Assembly: GCA_000697355.1 (NCBI GenBank)
Contig: JNEN01001237.1
Coordinates: forward strand, 1-64,000
From: Syncephalastrum monosporum B8922
Lineage: Eukaryota > Mucoromycota > Mucoromycetes > Mucorales > Syncephalastraceae
Length of the DNA stretch: 64,000 nucleotides
Direction: 5' to 3'
Shown: positions 36,130 through 47,752 of the stretch, in pieces
Layout: the number at the start of each line of letters is the position of its first letter
Position numbering within the stretch: position 1 is the stretch's first letter
Made by a program: the position numbers and the translations under genes
The notes under the pieces: model-generated
What the model was told of the DNA's origin: nothing
Databases searched by the model: none
What the model saw: the letters and a program-made list of their open reading frames with translations, nothing else

Positions 36130-37318
36130 ATGGGTTGCTTTGATGAAGTCAAGTCGAGAAACTTCTCGCTTTATGCTCAATGGTACGTGTTACTGGTCTA
36201 AAAAAGACAGCATGCGAGTGCTATACTTTATATGGTGGAAGCAAGGGGTTCGGCTGCTGTGCTCTCTCTTGGACAGACGTGCCAAAGGGGGGTGGGGTTC
36301 ACCCCGCTCCTTGCTTTTTTCCTGGGCTCGTGTCTGTCTCTTTACGTGATTCCGTCATGAGCACAGAGAAAGCTGGCATGAGCAACACACCTACGGAATG
36401 CTTGGCAAGTAATTTTTTCGCTGACCCTGTTTTTTTGCGTTTATCCGTGTAGGCTCGGCATTGCGTCTATTTGCCGTAAGCATTCAAAACAATGCGCCTC
36501 CCACGTACTGACTTCGATTTCCATCTAGTGCTGATTGCGCTTGGCATTGTCGGATTCCCAAGTCATATTGTGTTCAGCATTGTGGGATGGTAAGGACGAA
36601 AAAACGAAAAAAAAGGCTCGTGAGCCACAGCAGGTTGCTCACTATGGTATCACGGGTTCCAGGGTTATTGCATTCATCCTCGTCTTTGTCGAAATTCCGC
36701 TGTGCCTGAAGGTAAGATAATTTGTCAGGGACAAAGGGGGGGGGGGAGAGCCTATCCTGATACTGAACAAACTCTGAATCCATCACCATACATAGTGCTG
36801 CCCTACCAGTCCAAAGTTGTAAGTCTCGCCTAGCAAATCCATAGCGGTCGAAACTAATGGATCAAATCTAGTGATAGCTTCATTGCCTACTTCGAAAACT
36901 GCTATTTCCGGGCTACCATGTATCTCATGTAAGTAAAAATGACAAGAAACGAAAAAAAAATAAGGGAAAGAAGGTCATAGCAAGTCACTCAACCCTTTTG
37001 TGACCTATCTCCTAATTTATTCAGCTTTGCGGTTGTCATGTTCCTGTCGAACCTGATGAACACTGGTCCGCTCATCGCAGCTGCCGTGTGCTTGCTGCTG
37101 GCTGCCATCTGCTATGGTAAGTGGATGGAAATGAATTCTAGTAGAAACTCAGATCATCACTCTTCATTTAGGTGCGGCTGCTTTCTCTGGTCAAGGTTTT
37201 GCTAGCTCAAAGTAAGTTCAAAACGGAAAAAGGGTCAAAAGTAAAAGCAAGTTACTCATGAGAGTATCTGTGGGTGTCTAGAATTCTTGGAGGAACGGGT
37301 GTCGACAATGTCGTTTAA
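36130..37318 (+). CDS. TVP18: Golgi membrane protein TVP18
   Basis: Seven or so tiny exons encode a four-helix membrane protein: MGCFDEVKSRNFSLYAQWLG, LGIVGFPSHIVFSIVGW, VIAFILVFVEIPLCLKCCPTS, YFRATMYLIFAVVMFLSN and LIAACVLLLAAICYGAAAF, ending ILGGTGVDNVV. The opening (M-G-x-x-x-E-x-K-S-x-N-F-S-L-Y), the F-V-E-I-P motif and the terminal LGGTGV are TVP18 signatures. Tvp18 is a late-Golgi vesicle protein of unknown precise function. Splice joins were checked at the first two introns (CAA TG|G CTC and TGC C|TG CTG), both in phase. A CT microsatellite lies just after the stop. Confidence 0.88.
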
Positions 37319-37382
37319 TACCCCAATCAAGTCGCCATTATCCTTACCGCCATCGGCGGTTCTTCCCTCTCTATTACTCTCT

Positions 37383-37412
37383 TTTTTCTCTCTCTCTCTC
37401 TCTCTCTCTCTG
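37383..37412 (+). repeat. (CT)n microsatellite in the TVP18 3' region
   Basis: A run of about 12 CT units sits in a T/C-rich block downstream of the TVP18 stop. It is plain simple sequence. Confidence 0.85.
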
Positions 37413-37715
37413 TCTTCTATAATTACCAACACCGTCACTCCTCCCCTTCACCTATCTGTGTATGTAGAATATCCCGTTTTCCACTATAAACTTGCTCTTG
37501 AATCGTGGTCTCTCCTTGCGATGCTACTTAAACCAGCAACATGCCATACTTAACCCCCAGTCCGTCTTCTCCGCTCATCAACATCCAGAGCATTCCACGT
37601 GCAGACCCTGAAATCTGAGACGAAATGCTTATATATATCTCGTGTGATGACAGCTCGCTTTTTCTTTTCTCGATTCCTTCTTTCTTTCCTCTCATTTTCA
37701 AGTAATACATTCATC

Positions 37716-38200
37716 ATGGAAAAGTTCAAGGAGGTAAATCACGCCTCGGGCTTGCACACACCCAATGACTCACTCCCGCGTTAGAAACTGACCCTCCTTC
37801 GTGGCGAGGTTGAGGCTGCGAACGCCCGTGCGGACGAGTCGGATGCGCGCGTCAAGGAACTGGAGGCCGAGGCAACCCAAAAAGAGCACGAGACCAGCTC
37901 GCTCCAATCGCGGGTCAAGCTCCTCGAGGAGCAACTCGAAAAGACTGAGGAAGAGCTCAAGGAAGCCTCCAAGAAGTAATATACGCCCTTTTGCGTCCGA
38001 ATTCCCTGTACTGATTTGGTTTCTTCTTCTGCATTAGTTTCCAAGAGGCGGACCTTCGCGCAGAGCAATTTGAAAAGAAGTCAGTCAAGCTGCAGCAGGA
38101 ACTCGACGAGATGGAGGCCAACCACGAGGAAATGAAGACTAAATTCGAACAAGCCAAGGCCGAAATGGAGGATATTGAGCGCCAGCTGGAAGGTGTTTGA
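37716..38200 (+). CDS. TPM1: Fungal tropomyosin, short form
   Basis: Three exons give 123 residues, all coiled coil with a heptad pattern. The N-terminus MEKFKEKLTLLRGEVEAAN and C-terminus EMEDIERQLEGV occupy the positions of the ends of fission-yeast Cdc8-type tropomyosin. The middle blocks LQSRVKLLEEQLEKTEEEL and DLRAEQFEKKSVKLQQEL also align well. Known fungal tropomyosins are 161 or 199 residues, that is four or five actin-length periods. This one lacks roughly 38-40 residues between the N-terminal block and the LQSRVKLLEE block, close to one actin subunit period. The introns (about 50 and 60 bp) leave no room for a missed exon. Tropomyosin stabilises formin-made actin cables and the contractile ring. 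The assignment is firm; the functional effect of the shortening is unknown. Confidence 0.82.
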
Positions 38201-38967
38201 TCCCATTTTCTACGTTTTTTCAACATTAATAATAATAAACGGGTATACCATCCAAATGAAATTGTCTGCACTCATGTCTTGTTGTGTGCGATGCATTTAT
38301 ATTGTAAAAAGCTGCGAGCTGCACTTCATCAACACGCACATACTACGCAGTGCATCGAGCGCTTGACCCTTGCATGGTCTTGGTTATGGGTCCTGTTCCA
38401 TGATGGTACCCTCGTTTATGTAGAACGCGACTATACTCAGAAGCATGATCAATACCACACATGTTGACTCAAGCATGAATCGTTTTGACCGGGACAGCCG
38501 CAGTTCGAAATACCGCCGGCAACTGCTTAAAACCGATGCAGGGCCCCAGGTTCCAAGTGAGGGGACCTATTGGGCATATACAGAGTCACCCACATCCTCA
38601 CATCGATTTGATCATTGACCTTTTTTAACCTATTCCAGAATCATTGCGCCTTCTCTTACTTCCCTCTGCTTTGCTTGCTTCTCACTTCAACGTGTCGACC
38701 GCCATCTCTACCCAGCCCCCCATTTGCTTTCCTATCGTCAGCCAAGGATACCAGCTGCCTATCGTGAGATAGAAAATATGGCATCCAGTCGCATAGATAA
38801 TGCTGCACATACAATCTATATTCTTCTGCATTTACAGCATAGGACGTATAACAATTCTTGCTTACAGCCGAGTCAAACACGATGGGCGGAAGGCAGCCCA
38901 TAATGGAAGAATGATGCTGTGAAACAGTCGCTTGCTGCAATAGCGTGAAATTATTATGTTATTTTAT
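38201..38967. other. Intergenic, no supported gene
   Basis: About 770 bp after the tropomyosin stop with no recognisable coding or RNA feature. Part of 38480-38560 can fold locally, but it does not make a tRNA. Confidence 0.4.
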
Positions 38968-39411
38968 TTAATTAGCCTCTTCGTCTTCATGTACGCAGAT
39001 ATCTGCAACTATTTCGCGATAGGAGGGCAAGATGCCTTCGTCGCTAACTCTTTCATCATTCTCGACTTCCTCATCGTTTCTCACCTCAGTAGCGTCTTCT
39101 TCATGGTTCCTGTCCTGAATCTGATCATTATCAACTCCTAAATTTACATCATGTGTAGATATTGTCGACGGTAAGCTAAGTAAGTCGTGTCGGGCTCCAG
39201 ACCGCCTAACGCGTCGGTGAGTAGCGTTCCGCGGGGCATCGGCGCCTTCCTATCTGTCAGCTGCTGCTTCTTCTTTCAATATAGCCTCCGTCACACCCTT
39301 GGTGGCTTTAGCGTTTATGTCCCTTTTCGTGGCCTTCATTGACCGGATGATATCCGACGACTTTTGCTGGAAGTCGACTGTATGACTTTTAAGGCGTATG
39401 AAGGGTGACAT
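38968..39411 (-). CDS. Small acidic ORF interrupted by one in-frame TAG (possible 45-nt intron)
   Basis: From the ATG at 39411 one frame stays open for 148 codons to the TAA at 38968, except for a single TAG at 39250-39252. The first half is basic and helical (MSPFIRLKSHTVDFQQKSSD). The second is strongly acidic (HEEDATEVRNDEEVENDERV). The codons around TAG read GCT GAC AGA TAG. CTGAC is a good branch-point match, and AG falls exactly at the TAG end, so a 45-nt intron starting at a GTGACG donor would remove the stop without changing frame. Alternatively this is a recently broken gene. I do not recognise the protein. Its ATG is only 66 bp from the divergent ATG of the DGCR6-family gene. Confidence 0.35.
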
Positions 39412-39477
39412 ACCGGAAAAAAAAAATTAATGCTGAAATGACTTGACCCTTTTTCTCAGTAAGCTCGTTTGCACAGT

Positions 39478-40391
39478 ATGGACATTCAGGGCATTCTTTC
39501 TCTCATCAAGGTAAGCTCTATAAACCTACTGCCACTTCCAGTTGTAACTTATAGCTTTAAAAAGAGTAACACGGTCCAACAATCAGAAGCTTCGTCTAAT
39601 GCGACTCCAACAACTACTACTACTAACACCAGTACCACTACCAGTACCACTACCACTGCAACTACTGCAGCTGCTGCTACTGCCATAACCTCTGCGCCCG
39701 GGTTTGATCTGTCGCACATTGATCCTAGTGTGCTCCAGCAAGTGCGTGATGAATACCAGCAACAGCAACGACAGGTGATCCCAGACGATCTGTCACGATT
39801 GCTTGATTCTCTTGCCCAAGTATCGACCATCACGCCCGACGTGCTCACCGCCCTGAGTCGAATGACACGCGAAACTCACCTTCTGGACGTGCTGAATGAT
39901 TGCAAGCGGCAACAAGATACCAAGGAGCATGATTTCTTTGAACGACGCAAAAGCTTGGAACAGGAACATGCACGGAGACGGGACGCGCTCTTTGCAAAGT
40001 AAAATATATTCAGTCGCACGTGAAGGTTGACATCCAAGTTAAATTGTTCTTAGAGAAATCATGAATGCAGCATCCAAAGAAGATTTTGAGGCGCTGGAAC
40101 ATGAACTGGGCAAGCAATTGGATATCTTTGATCGGAATGTGCAACGGTCAATGGAACGCGAAGCTCAAGCCCAGCGTGTACGTTTAGCCGAGGTAAGTCT
40201 GAACAGTTTTGATAGTTTTTATTAAATGCAATGAGGGGTAAACTGACTAAACTTTTGATTTTTCTCTTTTTCTCTTTGTTTTTAATGTATATGGATAGCT
40301 CAAAGTACCCTTTTTCAAGAGGGTTTCAAATGAGGAGGACAAGCGGATGCAGCGCAAGGTGCTTTCTATCTTGCAGGATATGATGGGATAG
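39478..40391 (+). CDS. DGCR6-family coiled-coil protein
   Basis: Three exons. After a Thr/Ala-rich low-complexity stretch the protein has LQQVRDEYQQQQRQVIPDDLSRLLDSLAQVSTITPDVLTALSRM. It continues with LLDVLNDCKRQQDTKEHDFFERRKSLEQEHARRR, then LEHELGKQLDIFDRNVQRSM and LKVPFFKRVSNEEDKRMQRKVLSILQDMMG. The pattern is a short helical domain, a long coiled coil, a V-P-x-F block and a terminal Q/R-x-x-V-L-x-x-L helix. It matches the DGCR6/gonadal family, whose animal members are small nuclear or mitochondrial-associated proteins of unclear role. The ATG at 39478 opens the frame. A GTAAGC site follows 11 codons later, but splicing there does not restore frame, so I read straight through. Confidence 0.55.
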
Positions 40392-40467
40392 GAATCAGGG
40401 AGAAGACGAAGGAAGAAAGAAAAGAGACACGGAAGAAATGAGGGATCAAGCACAAGATGAAGGCAGG

Positions 40468-41401
40468 TTACTCTTTTTCGGTCGTTGCAGCCGCCGCCGC
40501 TACGGGAGCAGGGTCAGCTGCGACACCAGCAGTGGCTGCAGCAGCAGAAGAAGCGTCTTGAGTGACGGAAGGCTTGGCCTTCTTTGATTTCTTTGGCTCG
40601 TCATAGGCCCAGAAAGGAATAAAGGAATCAATGATACCAACATCCTCAAACAGGTTGGGGAACATCCAGATACCGCGGGGCAGAATGATGATGGTAATGA
40701 GATAAAAGATCAGGCGCACGATGGCGATGCCAAAGAAGACACCGAGCAGGCCGAGGACACCGATGCTGAGGTACCAGACGCCGAGACGAAGGAACTCGGG
40801 CCAGAGCGGGAAGAGGACGGCGGCCAGGACGGTGATGACGAGACCGACCGCGCCCAGGTAGAGCTTGAGCTGGGAACCCTCCCAGATCCACATGTAGTAG
40901 CTGTCTTCCTTCAGCTCCTGCTGCGGGTTGGCCTGGAGGAGGCGCGGGCCGCCCTTGCCGCCAATTGGATCACCACGGTTCACTCGCAGGATGAAGCCGT
41001 GTCGCCCCAGGTTGTTCAGTACCTTGATCGCGTCCTCACGCGTGTTCACAGGTTCGCCTCCCTTGACCTTTTGCTTGTACGCCTCTTTGAGCAGTGCATT
41101 CACCGCACCCTTGCCTACGTGTCTCTCTAAGCAAACACGCACAGGTATAGGCACAGGTATACCCATTGCACTTACCTTTGAAGTAATCCACACGCGAGCC
41201 GTTGAAGACACCTTGGCGCATCTTGATGCCTGACTTGCTGGTGTCTCTGAGATAGCCAGCGAGATTGAGGTAGAAAGGGGGGGCTTTCTTTGCATCTGCA
41301 ACGTGGATGGTGCCACCCTGGGGAGGTTGAGGTTGCGCGTGGCTGTGGTCGTGTCCGTGGTCGTGGCTGTGGTCGTGGCCGTGATGTTCGTCGTCGCACA
41401 T
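40468..41401 (-). CDS. SEC62: SEC62, post-translational ER translocation subunit
   Basis: Two exons, about 290 residues. The N-terminus is unusually rich in His and Asp (MCDDEHHGHDHSHDHGHDHS). The Sec62 cytosolic domain then follows: LAGYLRDTSKSGIKMRQGVFNG, RVDYFKGKGAVNALLKEAYKQK, and AIKVLNNLGRHGFILRVNRG. Next comes the YYMWIWEGSQLKLYLGAVGLVITVLAAVLFPLW and LGVWYLSIGVLGLLGVFFGIAIVRLIFYLIT pair of membrane helices, with ILPRGIWMFPNLFEDVGIIDSFIPFW after them. Sec62 works with Sec63/71/72 and the Sec61 channel. The Ala-rich, charged tail ends TEKE. The start is the ATG at 41401; its promoter space (about 450 bp) is shared with the divergent nitrilase gene. Confidence 0.93.
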
Positions 41402-41756
41402 TATTGCAGTAGGAAGAAGAGTTCAAGAAACGAAGGAAAGTGAAAAAAAGAGACAGATGAAATATGCGCCAATAAGAGTCCACCACAGCAACTGCTCCTT
41501 TTCACTGATCGGTTCGGCGAACACACACAGCCAATGAGAGCGCGCAGGCGAAACGTACCATGCAGGTTCATAAAAAGATATATGAAATAGAGCATTGATT
41601 CTTTTACCTAGACACACATGACACCGCTTCATTTCCTATTTGTCACAGCAGCACAAGGGCTTGGTGGCTCTGGACAGCTCGTATCTTCGATTACTAATGC
41701 CACTGGTGTCAAGATGCGACATATCACATTCATGTCCAAATAGAGTTTCTTTCGAT

Positions 41757-41763
41757 TATATAA
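41757..41763 (+). promoter_or_regulatory. TATA box of the nitrilase-family gene
   Basis: TATATAA followed by GG lies about 94 bases upstream of the nitrilase ATG at 41857, a normal core-promoter distance. This is seen in sequence; function is inferred. Confidence 0.45.
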
Positions 41764-41856
41764 GGCCGCACTTTTGTCAGTGATATTCTCACGTCGAGGT
41801 TTGCCTGCTGTAAGACTCCTTTGGCGCGCCATACAGATTACAGCATATATTATACC

Positions 41857-42811
41857 ATGCGCATTGCAGCCGTACAGTTTCACGTGGATCATGACGACAA
41901 GCAGTCTAACTGGGGCCGCGTCGAATACTTTCTAGCAGAGGCTCAGAAGCAAAAGGTCGACCTGATTGTCTTTCCGGAGTAGGTCATGCTTACTTGCCTC
42001 GTCAATCAAACTCATGACCATGTCCGTAGATTCTTCATGGGCGGGCCTGGTCGCCGGTCGACTGTCCTAAACGGCGCAGAGCGTTTTGGCGAGTTGGCTC
42101 GGCGGTACGGCCTCGATATCGTGCCTGGTACCTTAGTCGAGCAGGATCCGACCGACAAGAAGTATTACAACGTGGCGTATTACATTGACAAAAGCGGGGA
42201 GGCCCTCCTCGCCTACCGCAAAGTGCACCTGTGGGCACCTGAACGCAAGTACTTGACCGAAGGCCGAGATGGGTTCCCGGTTGCCAAAAACCGATTTGGC
42301 ATTACGGTTGGCGTGTGTGCCTGCTGGGACATCATTTTTAATGAAGTGTTTCGCGAGATGGTCATGGATAAAAAGGCCCAACTCATTATCGCCCCAGGTG
42401 AGCGTCTCATCAGCATCGTTTTACTCTCCTTCTCTTACCATCCTACAAGCCTACTGGACCCTCGACGATGTCGCTGACATTGCAAAGGAATACGATCCCG
42501 ACTGCGAGGCCAAGTTGATTGACAGTGTGTGCACCTCCCGCGCATTTGAAAACCAATGCTGCGTTGTCTTTAGCAATGTCGCTAGCTATGGTGACAAGGA
42601 ACGCCGCCAGCCTTTTGGCGTCTCGGCGGGTCACTCGCAGATCGCCGTGCCTTTCAAAGGTCCTATCGCATACTGCAAGCATAATCGAGAAGAAATGATT
42701 GTAGCCGATGTGGACGTCGCCAAGATTACAGAGGATGCCGAAACTGTGTATCAGCTGCACAGCGATTGGGATCAGGGTCGCGCGTATATCGGCTTAAAGT
42801 CAAAGATATAA
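41857..42811 (+). CDS. Nitrilase-superfamily carbon-nitrogen hydrolase
   Basis: Three exons, about 285 residues. The catalytic triad is visible. A Glu in LIVFPE is completed across the first intron (GA|A, donor GTAGGT). The Lys is in YRKVHLWAPERKYLTEG, and the Cys is in ITVGVCACWDIIFNEVFREM. Other family blocks are MRIAAVQFHVDHDD at the N-terminus, GTLVEQDPTDKKYYNVAYYID, and ENQCCVVFSNVASYG with GVSAGHSQIAVPFKG near the end. The enzyme should hydrolyse an amide or N-carbamoyl substrate; N-carbamoylputrescine-type or omega-amidase-type activity are both possible, and the exact substrate cannot be read from motifs. The gene has a TATA box and lies opposite SEC62. Confidence 0.85.
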
Positions 42812-43676
42812 CTAAAATAGTTGAGACGTCTCTTGAATGTACATAGAGTATGTGAGAAGCTTACCAATAGAGAAAGCATATGGCGAATTCGTAACGATAC
42901 CGAGCCCTTTCCTGCCAGACATTTTGGCTAGTATTTTGGCTAGTATACTTTTGTTTATATGTTTTTGTTCATGTTCATGCATATGTGAATTGCCGTGTAC
43001 TTTGTCATTGTAATTGTCAATGCTGTGCGGTCTATGCATGTCGTACAGACAACATACAACGGATATCAGCCATCCAGGCAACAAGTCTATGTTTTGCGTT
43101 CAGTGTCCTCTTTCAGGTTTATGAGCGTTAAGTTTTAGCTCAGATGTAATTGTTTCGACCTCTGTATGATTTACGAACAATAAAAAACACGATCGTGTTG
43201 CCATGGAGGGTTGCTTGGAATTTGTACAGAAACCTCAGAGAAGCAGTATGCGGATCATTGGGTTTTTTTGATTTGAAGCGATAAAATTCAAGGCATCAGA
43301 CACAAGCAGGAATTTGCCTTTTCTAGAATTAGAATGGGAAACAAATGGAAGCGAAATTGATCCTTCAACGAAGTTCTGTCCCTGGGCGGGTTTTTGCATT
43401 GGATTTTTTTTTTTTTTTTCATTTGTGCGCGAGCTTTGGCTTTGTGCAAGAATATTTTGAAAATACACGGCCACAAAACAAATGAATGAATGTGAATAGC
43501 ATTATAGATTGTTATCAAATGTATCGTATTCTGCCACATCCCATGTAGCGTGGGTCTGTGGCACAGCAGTGTCAAAGAGGCAACAACGAAATGTGGTTTA
43601 TTTTATGCTGCGTTGTGGCTGATTCAAAGGCCGCCAGCATCTCACTTCTCTTTCTCTCACTGTTTTCCAGTTGCCC
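42812..43676. other. Intergenic, about 860 bp, no supported gene
   Basis: Contains AT-rich sequence, a T-run near 43406-43420 and a local direct repeat of TATTTTGGCTAG near 42930-42950. No frame with recognisable content is present. The CAG before 43671 could be a leader acceptor for the next gene. Confidence 0.4.
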
Positions 43677-46600
43677 ATGGAGTCAAACGACTGCCAAGAG
43701 GGTCAGAACGGAGACGTTGTACGTTCGCTGCACTCGACTGACAACGTTGAAGCTGTTAAAGGTCGAATTGCTGCAACGGATCGTCTCCTTACTGCCATTT
43801 CAAATATGCGCAAAGGTTGGCCCTTTTTTTTTTTGTCTTTCAAGTCAGATCTATACTCACTCTCTGATCGACCCTCCTCTGTAGAGAATCAATCGCTCAA
43901 GTCTACTTTGAATGATTTTCGCAATGACTCTGATCGAATGGTGAATGGCTTAAAACAACAGATCTCTGAGATCTCCGGGGAGAAAGCGAATCTTGAGACG
44001 CGTTTAATGAGCCAACAGGTACGATTGCAGAGTACTTGTACGACTCATAAGCACACCCCATTAACATCGATATCACTTTAGATGCTCACGGAACAGCTGC
44101 AGACCAGAGTGGAGCAGCTCCAGAAGAAGCTCGAAGAACACAAGCCGTAAGCTGCTTCATTTATAGCCATTATAGTATTGCTCACATCGTTTTTCTATAG
44201 CGCTAGACGTCGTAGCAGCGCGAGTGACACACGTGTGGCTGTCTTGGAGAAGCAGATCAAGGAACGGGACACCCGCATCAAGCAGATCGAGTCGGATGCC
44301 AAACAACAACGCATGGAGCGCGAAGCTCGCATCGAACAACTGGAAGACGAGGTCGAGGATCTTAAAGATGAGAAGGCTGCGCTAGAGCTGGAGGTATCCA
44401 TGGCTGAAGATAAGAGCCAGAAGCTGGCCAGTCTTGAAGACAAGGAGGCGACGATCAAGAAGCAAGACGAGTTGCTGAACCATAAAGATTCCCTCATCCA
44501 AGACCGAGATAAGGTCATCAAGGAGAAAGATGCAATCATCCAAAGACAAGAGTCGCTGCTGAAGCGCATGCAAGATCTAGCGAGTGACATTGCCAAGCAG
44601 GCTATGGCACCGCGCACGACAGCATGTACATCGACTGATGTGGCGCCGGTCACGCCTCTCACTCTGGAACCAAAGAAGCGCAGGCAGCAGAGCCAGGCTC
44701 AATGCGACGATTTACCCAATCCACCGCTGGTCAAACGCAACAAGTGCCAGTCCACTGACAACTCCGAAGCTACTCCTTCTAGCCAAGGCCGTGATCCACC
44801 CACGCCTGTGTCAATATCCTCTCCTCCAGCACCAGCACCTCCGCCACCTGCACCTTCTCGCAACGCCCCAGAAGCTAACCAAGTCCGACCAAGGAGCATG
44901 ACGCCTCCTGCACCGCTCGCACAAGGTCGCAGCTATGCAAGCGGTCTGGTGCCTCCCCCGCCCGTCATCGCGCCCAAGCCAAATGGCAAGATCAAGAAAC
45001 GACCCCTGTCGAAGCTGGAAAAGTTTGCAGGTGTCCGCCGCAACACGAAATGTGCCGCTGCCCAAGTCAAGGAACTGTTGCAGCAGAAAAAGGCGGCCAT
45101 CAGTGCAAGCACATTACCTTCCACTACACATACCTCCTCCTCCTCTGCCGTTTCCAAGGCAACAAACACGACGCTTGATACGAATGCAAGCTCTTCCAAT
45201 GCAGCGACGTCGTCATATTCCACCGGCGTCGTCTCTTCCTCCAAAACAACTCTCACCCAAGACGCAAAGACACCGCGCAAGACACGAAAGCCTCGACGAT
45301 CCTCCATAGAAGCATTTGAGGAAATATTCAAGAAATACCCGGCACCGCCTCCAAAAGCTCCTGAAGCAAAAACGCAACAGAAACCACCTGCTCCTGCTGT
45401 GGAAACGAAGAAGGATGACGTTTTAGGTGAGTCTATCCTAACCTCGTCTAATGCAAAACTAACGCGCTTCCTTTCTCTTTTCTAATAGATCGTTTGAAAA
45501 AGCACCTCGTGGAAGATGTAAGCAAGAAGCCGATTGACCAGATCGAAAAACGACTGCCCCTGAAGAGCGGATCCAAACTGGCACCAAGCCGCTTCAAGGC
45601 GCTGTGCTCTGCCTTGGAGTTCTTTTACCACAACATGCGCACGATGGGCAATCCTGTCAAGAACCTGACTAGCATCCCGGAGGCAGAACGCTGGGGCGAA
45701 AGCAAGGGTGTCCACATCATGGCACACCAGCGATTTGAGCTACGTGAAAAGAAAATGGCATGGTATTTGTATGCACTGTGTGCCACCTACAAAGAGGTAT
45801 GTGATCCTGGGTTCATTTGCTCTTTTTCCGTGTGCTAACTGCGGTTTGGCATGAACAGAGCGCCTTTTATCCCAACTTGATGCGCTGGGCGGGTAATCAA
45901 GTTTACAAATACTTGCAAACTGGAAAAGTGCTCCTCTCCTGGTAAGTTTTCAAAAGTATTTTTTTGTGATCCATCAAGGTTTACTCACAATTTGCATAGT
46001 CGATACGTCCGCCTCATGGCGATGCTCGCTGTCAGTGCGCGCGATGAGACAGCTCTCCGCGTTCTCTGCTACGACATTCCCAAATGCACTCCGCTCAAGG
46101 ATACTTTCTATCTGCCGCTCTTGAATGTGGTTCTTATGGCGAAAGGTATCCTCAAACTGAAAGACCCAGCCTCTGAAGAAGACCCAGGTATGTTTGAAAC
46201 TAGACATTTATTCGACGTGCACATATATGTATGTATACTGATCACGACTTTATGTCAGTGTGCGAAATCATTCCCAAAGTGATCCAGAGCGTCACAGCTG
46301 AACACTGCAAGAGCGAGCAGGCTGGCGAGGAAGGCCGAGCTGTGTATGCCATCATGGCCGAGTTCAACGACTGGCCGACGCTGGACAACGCCAAACCCAT
46401 CAACGCACGATTAGACGAAGTAGTCGTCCTCCTACGTGAGCACGGTGACTCCCTGAAGGAGCTGATGGAAACAAATTATAGTAAGCTGAGAGAGAAGACA
46501 AAAGGGAACAACTACTCATCGTATTTTATTTATCCCTGACAGGTTTTTACCATACTTTGAAGTGCAGCATGGTGCGATCTGTACGCCTTGCCTGTGCACG

Positions 46601-47133
46601 CCATTCCTCTTGGGACCAAGTCTACAACCACTATGTGCGAGAGGAACTCTGGCCCTTCCTTGCCCGAGGCGATCTGAAGGCGTTGGCCATGGAGCTTATT
46701 GGTATGTTATCTGGGACAAACGTAAAAGAAGGATACTGTACTCATGAGTACCATTAAAAAAGGCGCCGCTGTTGAGCTCGGCACGGAAGCCAAGGGCCAC
46801 CGCAAAAAGGTTGCCACAGAGCAGAAGGGTGTCACGTTCTTCAGAAACACCATCCACACATTGCTGGCGCAGAGAATACCGCTTTCCGCTGGTAAGAGAG
46901 AGGCGATGGATATAGGAGTTGAAAGAGAAGAGTTGTCTGATATCCCATTTTCAATAGACGATGCAAAGACGGTTGCTGCTGGTGCCTTGGCTCTCCTACG
47001 CTTGGACAAGCACAACCCTGACACATATCAAAAAGACATCGAAATGACAAAGGCTTGGATAAATGACAAGAACACCCGCTGCGTTCGATATTTTCTCGAT
47101 GTCGATACCCGAAAAACACTCATGAAATTGTAA
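43677..47133 (+). CDS. Long coiled-coil protein with Pro/Ser-rich middle and helical C-terminal domain, function unknown
   Basis: About twelve exons, all joins phase-consistent. The first 300 residues are nearly continuous coiled coil (LQTRVEQLQKKLEEHKP, RVAVLEKQIKERDTRIKQIE, DEVEDLKDEKAALELEVS). The middle 250 residues are Pro/Ser/Thr-rich with basic clusters and the motif KRPLSKLEKFAGVRRNT. The last 430 residues are a helical domain with blocks HQRFELREKKMAWYLYALCATYKE, SWDQVYNHYVREELWPFLARG and FFRNTIHTLLAQRIPLS. Coiled coil at one end and a W-x-x-V-Y-N-x-x-x-x-E-L-W-P-F block at the other recall ICE1 of the little elongation complex, but I am not sure of that. The first intron uses a poor GTTGGC donor. 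Confidence 0.65.
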
Positions 47134-47752
47134 ATAGCATCAAGCCACCCCCACATACCTGGTGATTTTCCCCCATGTTGCATATATCCTACTTCCCATC
47201 GCGTACATACTTTGTAAAATACTAAAAAAAAGTTTTTGCACAAAACGTAAGAGTATCAACGGGTTCTGTGTTGCGCCATTCTCTTTATATCATAGATAGA
47301 AGTACAGGATTTCAAGTGTGTTTTCCATTTCAATATTGCAATTTTTCATCTTCTCAAAGTTACGCACTTGACATGTATATAAAAGTACACAGTAGAGAAA
47401 AATGTGTATTCCATTTGAGTTCTAGTTCCACAAAAAAGGCACATGCATATTGATGCAAAGTTCAACCATTGTCCTCTGTTCAGTTCCATAGGATACAGGG
47501 ACCATTTACGTGTTGGTTTCGTCTTGAAGCATTATCAGGTGACTGTCTTCATGCGTGAATGGAGAGCCAGTTGCATCCAGTAGTGACAGGCTGTATAAGA
47601 ATCCGAGGCTCACACTAGCAGCATAAAAGAAAGTCGTATATCAATCAGACATCGTGAAAGAACACATTCAGGCGAAAGAAGGTATGATATATTATAGAAA
47701 ATAGTACGTAGACATGCAAGAGATGAAAGAAAGTATCACTGATTGATTTGTT
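47134..47752. other. Intergenic between convergent genes, no supported gene
   Basis: About 620 bp of AT-rich sequence between two 3' ends. I see only short frames. It presumably holds both transcripts' 3' ends. Confidence 0.45.

Noticed and set aside
38480..38640. Possible tRNA gene
   Set aside because: A GTTCGAAAT-like loop is present, but no matching acceptor stem or anticodon arm can be drawn.
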